Below are positions 16,064 to 25,276 of a DNA stretch of 57,239 bases, piece by piece (positions within the stretch are counted from its first letter, which is position 1; each line of letters opens with the position of its first letter). The notes beneath the pieces were generated by a model that was given only the letters and a program-made list of their open reading frames with translations, did no database searches and had not been told where the DNA came from. The stretch is from Thermoleophilaceae bacterium (GTDB lineage Bacteria; Actinomycetota; Thermoleophilia; Solirubrobacterales; Thermoleophilaceae). Location of the stretch: contig JAUJNT010000004.1 of assembly GCA_030448005.1 (NCBI GenBank), positions 1 to 57,239 on the forward strand, in the 5' to 3' direction. The translations under genes were made by a program, and so were the position numbers.

Positions 16064-18805
16064 ATGGGCGTTACGTCAGGCGTGAACGAGAGGCTCAGGG
16101 CGCTGACGGCGGCCGGCACGAGCGTGTGGCTCGACCAGATCCGCCGCGGTCTGATCGAGCAGGGGGAGCTCCAGCGCCTGGTCGAGGAGGACTCCTTGCG
16201 CGGCGTGACCTCCAACCCCGCGATCTTCGAGAAGGCCATTCTCGGCTCCGAGGACTACGACGCCGAGATCGAGAAGCTCGCCGGCGAGGGCCTCGACGCC
16301 GTCGAGATCTACCTGAACCTGGCCATCAGGGACGTCCAGATGGCCTGTGACGTGATGGGCCCCGTCTGGGAGGAGGCCGGTGGCGCGGACGGCTTCGTGT
16401 CGCTCGAGGTCGAGCCCGCCGCGGCCTTCGACACCGGCGCGACGCTCGGCCAGGCCCGTGACCTCTGGAAGCGGGTCGACCGGCCCAACGTGATGATCAA
16501 GATCCCGGCCACGGATGAGGGTTTGCCCGCGATCGAGGACGCCATCGCGGAAGGCATCAACGTGAACGTGACCCTCCTCTTCAAGGTGGAGTCCTACGAG
16601 GCGGTCGCCGAGCGCTACGTGCGCGGCCTGGAGCGGCGAAAGGAGAAGGGGGAGGAGCTCGCGGTGCACTCCGTGGCCAGCTTCTTCGTATCGCGCGTGG
16701 ACTCGGAGGTGGACAAGCGGCTGGCGGAGCTGGGTCGCGAGGAGCTTCAGGGGATCGCTGCGGTGGCCAACGCACGTGCCGCCTACATGAGCTTCAAGCG
16801 CATCTTCGGGGGCGAGCGCTTTGCCGAGCTCGCGCAGGCCGGCGCGCCGGTGCAGCGCCCGCTGTGGGCCTCCACAGGCGTCAAGAACCCCAAGTACCCC
16901 GAGACCAAGTACGTCGCGGACCTCGTGGCGCCCGACACGGTGAACACGATGCCGATGCCCACGCTGCTGGCGGCCGCCGAGAACCTGGAGGTCAAGGGAG
17001 CCACAGCGGACGTCGACCCGGCGCCCGAGCTCGAGGCGCTCGCGGAGGCTGGAATCGACATGACCGACGTGACGGACAAGCTGCTCAAGGACGGCATCGA
17101 CGCGTTCGTCAAGCCGTTCGACAAGCTCATCGCGGGGGTGGAGTCGAGCAAGGAGGCCGCTATCACCGGACGGCCTCCCACGATCGAGTCCTCCATACCG
17201 GACGATCTCGAGCCGGCCATCGCCGAGCGCGTGAGGCGGGCGCTCGAGGAGCAGGTGGCGGCGAGGGTCTGGCGCAAGGATGAGTCGCTGTGGGGCGGCC
17301 CGGGCGTGCCGGAGATAGGCGATCGCCTCGGTTGGCTCACGATCACCGAGCCGATGCTCGAGCACGCGGGCCACCTGGACGACTTCGTCGAGCAGGTCAA
17401 GGCTGACGGCTTCACCCACGCCGCGCTGCTCGGCATGGGCGGCTCGAGCCTCGGGCCGGAGGTCATCCGGCGCAGCTTTGGCCAGATCCCGGGCGGGCTC
17501 ACGCTCCACGTGCTCGACTCGACCGATCCCACCGCGGTGCTGGAGCTCGAGAGGAAGATCGACCTCGAGAGGACGCTCTTCATCGTGTCCTCCAAGGCGG
17601 GCGGCACCGTCGAGACGCTCTCGCACATGAGGTACTTCTACTCGCGCACGGGCGGCAACGGGAGCCAGTTCGTGGCTGTCACCGACCCCGGGAGTGGCCT
17701 CATGGATCACGCGCGGGAGCGCGGGTTCCGGCGGGTGTTCGAGAACGACCCCGACATCGGCGGGCGCTACTCGGTGCTCTCCCTGTTCGGGCTCGTCCCG
17801 GCGGCTCTCATGGGCGTGAACATCGAGGCGCTGTTGCAGAGTGCTCAGGAGGCCGTGCAGAACTGCAACAGCTTCGACTCCACCGCGTCCAACTCGGGCC
17901 TGTGGCTGGGGCTCGTGATCGGTGAGCTGGCGCTACGGGGTCGCGACAAGCTCACCTTCGTCGTGTGCGAGTCGATCGCGAGCTTCGGGTTGTGGCTGGA
18001 GCAGCTCGTGGCGGAGTCGACCGGCAAGGATGGCCGCGGCATCCTGCCCGTGGCCGAAGAGCCACTGGGGGACCCCGAGTCCTACGGCGAGGACCGGGTC
18101 TTCGTCTACCTGCGTGATCCCGAGTCTGCGGACGAGGGCCTCGACGCGAAGGTCGAGGCCTTGGCAAAGGCCGATCAGGCCGTGATCAAGCTGTCCGCCC
18201 GCGGCCCCTCGGACCTCGGCCGGCTGTTCTTCTTCGCGGAGTTCGCCACCGCCGTGGCCGGCTGGGTGCTCGGCATCAACCCGTTCGACCAGCCGAACGT
18301 GCAGGAGGCCAAGGACAAGACGGAGGATGTGCTCGAGGTGGACGAGCCGCCGCAGGTCGAAGACGCCGACGAGGAGGCGCTGAGGGAGCTGCTCAGCCGG
18401 GCGCGGCCACCGCACTACGTGGCGCTGATGGGCTACGTGAAGCCCTCGGAGGCCTTCGACGCGGCGGTCTCCGAGCTGCGCGCCGCCATCCGCGACGCCA
18501 CGAAGGCCACAACCACCTTCGGCTATGGCCCCCGTTACCTGCACTCCACCGGGCAGTTCCACAAGGGGGGCCCGGGTTCCGGGCTGTTCCTGCAGCTCGT
18601 GCACGACGACGAGGAGGACGTGGAGGTCCCCGAGGCGGGCTATTCCTTCAGGACGCTCAGGAACGCCCAGGCCACCGGCGACATCCTCACGCTGCGCGAT
18701 CACGGCCTTCCGGCCGAGCGCCTGCGGCTGGAGGGCGACCCGGTGGATGCCCTACGGGCCCTGACCGAGAAGGTCACCCAGATGCTCGCCGGCGCCTCAT
18801 CCTGA
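16064..18805 (+). CDS. tal-pgi: Bifunctional transaldolase / glucose-6-phosphate isomerase
   Basis: A 913-residue fusion of two pentose phosphate/glycolysis enzymes. The transaldolase domain (about 1-370) has TSNPAIFEKA and the Schiff-base Lys146 in NVMIKIPAT. The isomerase domain (about 385-910) shows LGMGGSSLGPEV, SSKAGGTVET and the substrate region around HSTGQFHKGGP. The fusion is known from several bacteria and gives a channel-like link between sedoheptulose/fructose phosphates and glucose 6-phosphate. A good AAGGAG precedes ATG 16064. The 3' end including the stop codon is tandemly duplicated (18791-18830). Confidence 0.95.
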   Translation: MGVTSGVNERLRALTAAGTSVWLDQIRRGLIEQGELQRLVEEDSLRGVTSNPAIFEKAILGSEDYDAEIEKLAGEGLDAVEIYLNLAIRDVQMACDVMGPVWEEAGGADGFVSLEVEPAAAFDTGATLGQARDLWKRVDRPNVMIKIPATDEGLPAIEDAIAEGINVNVTLLFKVESYEAVAERYVRGLERRKEKGEELAVHSVASFFVSRVDSEVDKRLAELGREELQGIAAVANARAAYMSFKRIFGGERFAELAQAGAPVQRPLWASTGVKNPKYPETKYVADLVAPDTVNTMPMPTLLAAAENLEVKGATADVDPAPELEALAEAGIDMTDVTDKLLKDGIDAFVKPFDKLIAGVESSKEAAITGRPPTIESSIPDDLEPAIAERVRRALEEQVAARVWRKDESLWGGPGVPEIGDRLGWLTITEPMLEHAGHLDDFVEQVKADGFTHAALLGMGGSSLGPEVIRRSFGQIPGGLTLHVLDSTDPTAVLELERKIDLERTLFIVSSKAGGTVETLSHMRYFYSRTGGNGSQFVAVTDPGSGLMDHARERGFRRVFENDPDIGGRYSVLSLFGLVPAALMGVNIEALLQSAQEAVQNCNSFDSTASNSGLWLGLVIGELALRGRDKLTFVVCESIASFGLWLEQLVAESTGKDGRGILPVAEEPLGDPESYGEDRVFVYLRDPESADEGLDAKVEALAKADQAVIKLSARGPSDLGRLFFFAEFATAVAGWVLGINPFDQPNVQEAKDKTEDVLEVDEPPQVEDADEEALRELLSRARPPHYVALMGYVKPSEAFDAAVSELRAAIRDATKATTTFGYGPRYLHSTGQFHKGGPGSGLFLQLVHDDEEDVEVPEAGYSFRTLRNAQATGDILTLRDHGLPAERLRLEGDPVDALRALTEKVTQMLAGASS

Positions 18806-18830
18806 CGGGCGGCGCCTCACCCTGACGGTG
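18791..18830. repeat. 20-bp tandem repeat covering the tal-pgi stop
   Basis: GGCGCCTCATCCTGACGGGC is followed at once by GGCGCCTCACCCTGACGGTG. The first unit contains the last codons and TGA of tal-pgi. It looks like a small slippage duplication. Confidence 0.75.
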
Positions 18831-18926
18831 TGGATGATTCGTTGCCTCCTCGCGTACGAAAAGCCACACCCCCTACGTCTCCGCGCAGCCCAACGAGTAA
18901 CGGCCGCGTGGATATGCTCGCGCACT

Positions 18927-19706
18927 ATGCACGCGTCCGTCGAGGATCTGCTGTTCGCGGAGCTCGGGGAGCGTCTGGAGCCTCGCCTCTCGGAGCGGAT
19001 CCCAGTCATCGGCCGCAGAGCCGCCCGCAAGCGCAGGGAACGCGACGGCGGTCCTCTCCTGATCGGTGCCCTGCAGGCGCTGGGCCTGGTGAGCGCCGAG
19101 GAGGCGGCCCGGTGGCAGAGCCGTCTGACGGAGGCGCTCAGTAGCAGGGAGGACAAGAGCGAGGGTTGGACGCCGGAGGCACGGGCCCGCGGCGAGGCTC
19201 ACCTGCAGGCACTGAGGTCGGACGGGCGCGACTCGTCCCGACGCGCCGCACTCGAGAGCTACGTCAGCACCGGTGTGCTCGGCCCGGAGGAAGCCAAGGA
19301 GTGGGAGCAGGACGTGGATCTCGCTGACCTCGAGGACGAGGAAGAGACCCGCGCGGATGCCTTCAAAGGCGAGCTCGGCTGGCTGCACGCGGTCGTGCTC
19401 GGGCCGCCCAACCCCATCGGCGGGCTGCGGCTGGTGGCTGCCGAGCTCTACGACGGCGGCGTGGTCATCCGCTGGCACAGGCTGCGCACGGCGCCCGGTC
19501 ACGACCTCTGTGCAGATGGAGGGGAGATAGCCCGGCTCCGTGACGAGCTCGGAACCGACTACGCGCTGTTGCAAGGTGGGGCCGGGCAAAGCGGCGAGGC
19601 ATTGGCGGGCAGTTGGTGGTTCGAGCCGGGCGCTCCGGAGGGCTGCACGCGCCTGGAGCTCGAGGCACCCGGGGCCCGATTCGGGATCGAGCTCGATCCC
19701 CGGTGA
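18927..19706 (+). CDS. Unknown soluble protein, first of a paralogous pair
   Basis: 259 residues, acidic, no signal peptide or TM helix. The N-terminal half is helical and charged, with repeats like ALGLVSAEEAARWQSRL and GVLGPEEAKEWEQDV, each describing a short helix pair. The C-terminal half is a probable beta domain (GPPNPIGGLRLVAAELYDGGVVIRWH, then LRDELGTDY and FEPGAP). The next gene has the same plan, so this is a duplicated family. The start is ATG 18927. Its stop overlaps the GTG of the next gene. No known family recognised; its place inside the pentose phosphate cluster is unexplained. Confidence 0.68.
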   Translation: MHASVEDLLFAELGERLEPRLSERIPVIGRRAARKRRERDGGPLLIGALQALGLVSAEEAARWQSRLTEALSSREDKSEGWTPEARARGEAHLQALRSDGRDSSRRAALESYVSTGVLGPEEAKEWEQDVDLADLEDEEETRADAFKGELGWLHAVVLGPPNPIGGLRLVAAELYDGGVVIRWHRLRTAPGHDLCADGGEIARLRDELGTDYALLQGGAGQSGEALAGSWWFEPGAPEGCTRLELEAPGARFGIELDPR

Positions 19707-20520
19707 CCGCGCTGCCGCCGGAACAGGCGATCGAGCGCCACCTCGCCAGGCGGCTCTCGAAGGTCCGCGAGTTCGGGCTGGCCGGCCCCCACGAGCTGGC
19801 CGAGGCGTGCTCCGCGGTGGAGGCGCTCGAGCGCGCGGGAGGGCTGTCCGCAGAGGACGCCGCCGAATGGTCCCGCCGTATCGTCCGGACGGCACAGGGG
19901 CCGGGGCCGGGGGATCCGCAGCGGCGCGCACGCGCGCTCGACTTCGTGGCCGATCTCGTAAGCCGGGAGGGAGGTGACCGCGCACGCGTTGTGGCGGAGG
20001 CTTTCCGCCGGCTCGGCCTGTTATCCGATCAGGATGAGCTCGCCCTGCTGTGGCCCTCCTTGCTCGACGAGGACATCGAAGATGATGTAGATGCCTTCCG
20101 TGGTGCCGGTGGCTTTCGCGATGACCGGCCGCTTCGGGTGGTGCCGGGGCCGAGCCAGCGTGTCGGAGGCCTGCGCGTGACGGTGATCGAGCTGTTCGCG
20201 GCCGCCGTCTCGGTTCACTGGCACTTCGATTCGAGGCTCGCACGAGGGGGACCGGCGAGGAGCTCAAGGGGCTGATGGAGGAGCGGTCGCCCTTCGCCAC
20301 CCGGCTCCTCTCGACGAAAGAGGTCATCCTCCGGATGGCCCTACCGCTGATCGGGCTGCGAGACGACAGCGGGGGTGACGATTACACCGGGTTCCGCTGC
20401 GACCAGGTGAGCTCGAATCCCGACGTGATCGGGAGCAGCGGGTTCGTTCCGGGTCCGCCGGAAACCGCCGAGAGACTTGCGGTGATGATCGGGGAGATGG
20501 ATCTCTGGGTCGAGCTTTGA
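19703..20520 (+). pseudogene. Second paralogue, split by a frameshift
   Basis: GTG 19703 overlaps the previous stop. The first frame reads to a stop at 20275 (190 residues) and contains the conserved GPSQRVGGLRVTVIELF and VHWHF segments. The paralogue's C-terminal signature continues in another frame, GTGEELKGLMEE then IGLRDDSGGDDY...GFVPGPPE, to TGA 20520. The switch falls at or near the run of five G at 20246-20250, as if one base were missing. Joined, the protein would be about 272 residues, close to its 259-residue neighbour. It may be a sequencing error, a recent mutation or programmed slippage. Confidence 0.72.
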
Positions 20521-20638
20521 CTCGGGCATCCGGTCTAGCCAGTCGTCCTGTCCAGGGTCCCGGTCGCCTTGTCCGCTGCGCCGGTCTCCGCGCGCTGACG
20601 GAGATGGGACACCGTTGCCTGAGGAGAGGTATCTCCTG

Positions 20639-21418
20639 CTAGGACTGATCGGCGTTTGCCTGCGCGCCCATCATCGTCAGCCCGCCATCCACGATGAACG
20701 ACGCGCCGGTGGCATAGCGCGCCCCCGACGAGACTAGAAAGGCCACCGTGGCCGCGATCTCCTCGGCGTGGCCCGGGCGCCCGAGCGGGATCAGCGGCCG
20801 CTCGACCGTCCCGGGGTCGAGGTCCTCGTTACCGGTCATCTCCGTGGCGATCTCGCCGGGGGCCACCGAGTTCACCGTGATGCCGTGCTCTGCCAGTTCG
20901 ATCGCCATCACCTTCGTGAGCAGCCCCAGGCCGCCCTTCGACGCACAGTAGGGCGCCGCTCCCCGGAGCGGGACGTGCTCGTGAACGGAGGTCACGTTCA
21001 CGATCGAGCCGCCGCGGCCGGCGTCCACCATCAGCCTGGCCGCGCGCTGCCCGCAGACGAACGCTCCGGTGAGGTTGACCTCGACCGCCTCTCGCCAGTC
21101 CTCGAGGGGCAGCTCGAGGAACGGTTGTGTGGGCACACCGCCGGCGTTGTTCACGAAGGCATCGAGCCCCCCGAGCTCTTCCGCCATCCGCTCGACGACC
21201 GCGGCGGCGTCCCGGCCACGGGTCACGTCGAGCCGCTCGAGGACCGCCCGGCCGCCCTCCTGCTCCACCTGGCGTGCGGTCTCCTGCGCCCCGGGCTCGT
21301 CGGAGTGCCAGGTGACGCCGACGTCGAAGCCCTCGTGCGCCAGCACGACCGCGGTCGAGCGCCCGATGCCCGAGTCCGACGCCGTGACGATCGCCCGCGG
21401 GCGATCTGCCGCTTCCAC
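20639..21418 (-). CDS. SDR family oxidoreductase
   Basis: A 259-residue NAD(P)-dependent short-chain dehydrogenase with a Rossmann fold. The cofactor motif reads TASDSGIG (TGxxxGxG variant), with NNAGG, the catalytic Ser in VTSVHEH, the YCASK active site, and a VAPGEIATEMTG lid. The C-terminus has FIVDGG typical of 3-oxoacyl-ACP reductase and glucose 1-dehydrogenase-like members. The substrate cannot be told; given the neighbours, a sugar dehydrogenase is possible. It is oriented against the surrounding pentose phosphate genes, so it has its own promoter. Confidence 0.88.
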   Translation of the reverse strand: MEAADRPRAIVTASDSGIGRSTAVVLAHEGFDVGVTWHSDEPGAQETARQVEQEGGRAVLERLDVTRGRDAAAVVERMAEELGGLDAFVNNAGGVPTQPFLELPLEDWREAVEVNLTGAFVCGQRAARLMVDAGRGGSIVNVTSVHEHVPLRGAAPYCASKGGLGLLTKVMAIELAEHGITVNSVAPGEIATEMTGNEDLDPGTVERPLIPLGRPGHAEEIAATVAFLVSSGARYATGASFIVDGGLTMMGAQANADQS

Positions 21419-21576
21419 GAAACCGGCCTACCCGGCAGCTGGGCCTCGAAACCGCCCGTAGGGGGCGGTGTCATGGGCCGCGCGCGTCCCCCGGGGCGCC
21501 GAACTTGCCACGGGGGGTTGCACGGATGCTCCTGGCACGGCGACAATGGCCAGAAGTCCCCGCAACAGGAGAGCGC

Positions 21577-22530
21577 ATGCAACTCGGCTTCATAGGCCTC
21601 GGAAAGATGGGCGGAAACATGGTGCATCGCATTCACCGCGACTCGGAGCACCAGGTGGTGGCCTTCGACGTCGCCGTGGACGCCGTGGAGGAAGCCGAGG
21701 GCCATGGAGCCACCGGGGCCAGCGGGCTCGAGGACCTGGTGTCAAAGCTCGAGGCCCCGCGCGCGGTGTGGGTGATGGTGCCCGCGGGAGATCTCACCGA
21801 GAGGACCGTCGACGACCTGGCCGGCCTGCTGGAGGAGGGAGACACCATCATCGACGGCGGCAACTCGCGCTGGACCGACGACAAGCGCCGGGCCGAGGCG
21901 CTCGAGGAGAAGGGGATCCACTACGTGGACGTCGGGACCTCGGGCGGGGTGTGGGGCATCGACGTGGGCTACTGCATGATGGTCGGCGGTCCCGGTGAGG
22001 CCGTCGCGCGCCTGTCGCCGATCCTCGACGTGCTGGCGCCACCCCACACGGAGGCGCACGGGCCGGGCTGGGGGCACTTCGGGCCGACCGGCGCAGGGCA
22101 CTACGTGAAGATGGTCCACAACGGCGTGGAGTACGGGATGATGCAGGCCTACGCGGAGGGCTTCTCGCTCTTCGACGGCTGCGAGTACGACCTCGACAAG
22201 GCGAAGATCGCCCATCTCTGGATGCAGGGCTCGGTGGTGCGCTCGTGGCTGTGCGAGCTCGCCGCCAGGGCCTTCGAGCAGGAGGGCAATGACCTGGCCC
22301 GGCTCGAGCCCTTCGTCGAGGACTCCGGCGAGGGCCGCTGGACGGTCGAGGACTCGATCGACAGGCGCATCCCAACCCCCGTCATCACCACGTCGCTGTT
22401 CGAGCGCTTCTCCTCGCGCGGTCAGGGAGCCTTCGCCGCCAAGGTCAACGCGGCGCTTCGCAACCAGTTCGGCGGCCACGCGGTGAAGGCAGCCGATCCC
22501 GATGCGCAGTCCGATCCAAGCGCTGAGTAG
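21577..22530 (+). CDS. gnd: 6-phosphogluconate dehydrogenase, short form
   Basis: Oxidative decarboxylation of 6-phosphogluconate to ribulose 5-phosphate. 317 residues: the short class (about 300), not the 470-residue enterobacterial one. It has the Rossmann motif GLGKMGGNM at residues 6-14, DGGNSRWTDD, and the catalytic Lys/Asn region in GHYVKMVHNGVEYG. The conserved C-terminal dimer helix ends the protein. The start is ATG 21577 behind CAGGAGAG. zwf starts two bases after the stop, so the two oxidative-branch genes are coupled. Cofactor (NAD or NADP) cannot be judged safely. Confidence 0.93.
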   Translation: MQLGFIGLGKMGGNMVHRIHRDSEHQVVAFDVAVDAVEEAEGHGATGASGLEDLVSKLEAPRAVWVMVPAGDLTERTVDDLAGLLEEGDTIIDGGNSRWTDDKRRAEALEEKGIHYVDVGTSGGVWGIDVGYCMMVGGPGEAVARLSPILDVLAPPHTEAHGPGWGHFGPTGAGHYVKMVHNGVEYGMMQAYAEGFSLFDGCEYDLDKAKIAHLWMQGSVVRSWLCELAARAFEQEGNDLARLEPFVEDSGEGRWTVEDSIDRRIPTPVITTSLFERFSSRGQGAFAAKVNAALRNQFGGHAVKAADPDAQSDPSAE

Positions 22531-22532
22531 CC

Positions 22533-24071
22533 ATGGCCACCGCGGCGCAGCCACGAGTCGATGCCAACCCCCTCGTCGAGGGGCTCGAGCGGCTGCCGAT
22601 CCACCCGACCACGCTCACGATCTTCGGGGCGACCGGCGACCTCTCCAAGCGCAAGCTGCTGCCGGCGATCTACAACCTCGCCCACGAGGGAGCGCTGCCC
22701 GAGCGGTTCAACCTGATCGGCAGCTCGCGCGGGGTGATGAGCGACGACGACTTCCGTGAGCTCGCGCGGGAGTCGATCCGCAGCTTCTCGCGCCGCAGGG
22801 CCGACGAGAAGGTGCTGGGCGCCCTGCTCGAGCACGTGCGGTATGTGGCCGGGTCCTTCGACGACCCCACGGTCTACGAGCGGCTCGCCGAGTGCAACCG
22901 TGCCTTCGACGAAGAGGCAGGCATCGCCTTCGACCGGGTCTACTACCTCTCGACCGCCCCGTCGTTCTTCTCGGTGATCGTCGGCAGGCTCGGCGAGCAC
23001 GGCCTCCACCGCAACGCGGGCTCCGAGGTGCGCGTGGTGATCGAGAAGCCGATCGGCACGAACCTCGCGGAGGCGCGGGAGCTCAACAACGCCGTGCTGG
23101 ACGTGCTCGAGGAGCGGCAGGTCTACCGGATCGACCACTACCTGGGCAAGGAGACCGTCCAGAACATGCTGGCGTTCCGGTTCGCCAACGGACTCTTCGA
23201 GCCGCTGTGGAACCGCAACTTCATCGACTACGTGCAGATCACCGCCGCCGAGGACATCGGGATCGGCACTCGCGCCGGCTACTACGACACCTCTGGCGCG
23301 CTGCGGGACCTCGTCCAGAACCACATGCTCCAGCTGCTCACGCTGCTGTGCATGGAGCCGCCCGTCGCCTTCTCCGCCGACGAGGTGCGCGACGAGAAGG
23401 TGAAGGTACTGCGGGCAATCCACCCGCCGACGCCCGAAGCGGCGATGTACATGGCAGTGCGCGCGCAGTACGGGGAGGGAACCTCGGGGGGAGAGGACGT
23501 CAAGGGCTACCTGCAGGAGGACGACGTCCCCACCGACTCGACCACCGAGACCTACGCCGCCCTGAGGCTCGAGGTGGACAACTGGCGTTGGGCGGGCGTG
23601 CCGATCTACCTGCGCACCGGCAAGCGGCTTGCCCGCAAGGTCACCGAGATCGCCGTCACGCTCAAGCCCGTGCCGCACCTGGCCTTCCACCAGGATGGCT
23701 CTGTCGGGGTACAGCCCAACCAGATCGTGCTCACGATGCAGCCGAACGAGGGGGTCTCGATCTCGATTGGGGCCAAGATCCCGGGCACCCGCATGCGGAT
23801 CCGACCCGTGAACATGCAGTTCCTCTACGGCACCGCCTTCATGTCCGAGTCCCCCGAGGCCTACGAGCGGCTCATCACGGACGCGATGCGCGGCGACGCC
23901 ACCCTCTTCACGCGCGACGACGAGGTCGAGGCGCAGTGGGAGATCGTGGATCCGATCCTCGCGGCATGGGCGGGCACGCCCGGGGCGATCCCGCAGTACC
24001 CGGCCGGATCCGGCGGGCCAGAGGAGGCCGACGCCCTGATGCAGGGAGAGCACCGGTGGAGGGCGATCTGA
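22533..24071 (+). CDS. zwf: Glucose-6-phosphate 1-dehydrogenase
   Basis: First, committed step of the oxidative pentose phosphate pathway, making 6-phosphogluconolactone and NAD(P)H. 512 residues, standard length. Dinucleotide motif FGATGDLSKRKLLPA, the substrate and catalytic motif RIDHYLGKE, and the EKPIGTNL segment are present. The last 18 bases, including TGA, form part of a 36-base direct repeat that recurs 72 bases downstream. opcA, needed for full activity of actinobacterial Zwf, follows. Confidence 0.97.
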   Translation: MATAAQPRVDANPLVEGLERLPIHPTTLTIFGATGDLSKRKLLPAIYNLAHEGALPERFNLIGSSRGVMSDDDFRELARESIRSFSRRRADEKVLGALLEHVRYVAGSFDDPTVYERLAECNRAFDEEAGIAFDRVYYLSTAPSFFSVIVGRLGEHGLHRNAGSEVRVVIEKPIGTNLAEARELNNAVLDVLEERQVYRIDHYLGKETVQNMLAFRFANGLFEPLWNRNFIDYVQITAAEDIGIGTRAGYYDTSGALRDLVQNHMLQLLTLLCMEPPVAFSADEVRDEKVKVLRAIHPPTPEAAMYMAVRAQYGEGTSGGEDVKGYLQEDDVPTDSTTETYAALRLEVDNWRWAGVPIYLRTGKRLARKVTEIAVTLKPVPHLAFHQDGSVGVQPNQIVLTMQPNEGVSISIGAKIPGTRMRIRPVNMQFLYGTAFMSESPEAYERLITDAMRGDATLFTRDDEVEAQWEIVDPILAAWAGTPGAIPQYPAGSGGPEEADALMQGEHRWRAI

Positions 24072-24161
24072 ATGTGCTCTGCCGAGAGGAATGCGAAGGA
24101 TTTGGCATCCATGCCAAATCCTTATCGGTGGAGGGCGATCTGAATGTGCTCTGCCGAGAGG
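24054..24161. repeat. 36-bp direct repeats around a perfect palindrome
   Basis: An exact 36-base repeat at 24054-24089 and 24126-24161 (both begin CGGTGGAGGGCGATCTGA) flanks a 36-base AT-richer spacer. Inside the spacer, 24096-24108 (AAGGATTTGGCAT) pairs perfectly with 24111-24123 around a CC centre. The first repeat holds the zwf stop codon. The 72-base period keeps one reading frame open from zwf's end into opcA. The origin may be slippage, template switching or excision of a small element. Confidence 0.9.
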
Positions 24162-24205
24162 CTCCGCCGGCCTGCCTCAGTGGCACCGGAGGGCGCGCGG
24201 TGCAG

Positions 24206-25261
24206 ATGAGCGGCAGCGTCTGGGCCGGGCAGGACGTCACTCCGCCCGAGGTGGAGGCGGCCCTGCGCGACCTGCTCAAGGAGCGCCACGCCCGCAGCGA
24301 GGCCTACGTGCCCGCGCGGGTGCTGAACCTGGTCGTGATCGCCGACCGCGAATGGCGGGGGGAGATCCAGAACCGGCTCGAGCAGGTGGGCCGCTACCAC
24401 GCGTCCCGCACGATCCTCTGCAGCGTGGAGGCCGGGCGGCGGAGCATCGACGCCCGGGCGACGATGGAGGGGGAGTGCGCCTCAGGGCCCACGGACATCA
24501 GCGTGCTCCACGAGCAGGTCGTGCTCGACATCGGACCCCGCCACCTGATGCACCTCGAGACGATCGTCGACCCGTTGGTGGTCACGGACCTCCCTACGCT
24601 CGTATGGTCGCCCCATGGGCACCCCGAGGCGGTGGATGCCCTGCTCGGGATCGCGCAGGTCGTGCTGATCGACTCGGTCAACGAGCCCGACCCCGCCGCG
24701 GCGATCGCCCGCGCGAGGGAGCTGATCCAGCGGGCCTACGTGGTGGACCTCGCGTGGCTTCGCTCCACGCCGTGGCGCGAGCGGGTGGCCTCCACCTTCG
24801 ACCCCGATCAGTGGCGGGAGGAGCTCGACCGGATCAGCTCGGTCACGGTGAAGCATCGCGTGGACTCCCGCAGCGCCGGGCTCCTGCTGCTGGGCTGGCT
24901 TGCCACGCGCCTGGGCTGGCGGCCGGCTCCGATGCCGGGGCTGGACGGGGCGCTCTGCGGGGTCGCCCGTGGGCGCCGGCAGGACGTGGGGCTGCGCCTC
25001 GAGCCCGTGGAGGACATGAGCGCTCCGGGCCTTGCCGGGATCGCTATCGAGACGGCGTCCGGCATGTCGATCTCACTCGACCGTGGGGCGGGCGGCCTGG
25101 CGGCCCGGCGGCGCATGCCCAGCGGCCGTGACTCGGGCTGGACCGTGATGGGCGCCTCACGGGGGGAGCCGGGGATCCTGGGGGAGGGCATCCGGCAGGC
25201 GCTCCTGCGGGACAAGGTGTACGCCCCGGCGCTGGCGGCCGCAGAGAGCTTCGTCTGCTGA
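24206..25261 (+). CDS. opcA: OpcA, glucose-6-phosphate dehydrogenase assembly protein
   Basis: A 351-residue partner that assembles or activates Zwf in Actinomycetota and Cyanobacteria. It is recognised by N-terminal VWAGQDVTPPEVEAALRDLL, RVLNLVVIAD, the central LVVTDLPTLVWSPHG, DSVNEPD and the C-terminal beta domain. The start is uncertain: ATG 24206 gives the normal N-terminus, but the frame is open upstream through the direct repeats, and the gene may once have started at a GTG within them. pgl follows after 15 bases. Confidence 0.9.
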   Translation: MSGSVWAGQDVTPPEVEAALRDLLKERHARSEAYVPARVLNLVVIADREWRGEIQNRLEQVGRYHASRTILCSVEAGRRSIDARATMEGECASGPTDISVLHEQVVLDIGPRHLMHLETIVDPLVVTDLPTLVWSPHGHPEAVDALLGIAQVVLIDSVNEPDPAAAIARARELIQRAYVVDLAWLRSTPWRERVASTFDPDQWREELDRISSVTVKHRVDSRSAGLLLLGWLATRLGWRPAPMPGLDGALCGVARGRRQDVGLRLEPVEDMSAPGLAGIAIETASGMSISLDRGAGGLAARRRMPSGRDSGWTVMGASRGEPGILGEGIRQALLRDKVYAPALAAAESFVC

Positions 25262-25276
25262 GAGTATCTGGGGGAA

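Noticed and set aside
24054-24161. Looks like a one-spacer CRISPR unit (36-base repeat, 36-base spacer, 36-base repeat)
   Set aside because: The first repeat is the 3' end of zwf, the spacer is a perfect palindrome, there are only two repeats and no cas gene is in the window.
22892-24205. Long plus-strand frame leading into opcA
   Set aside because: It is the +1 shadow of zwf; OpcA similarity begins near 24206.
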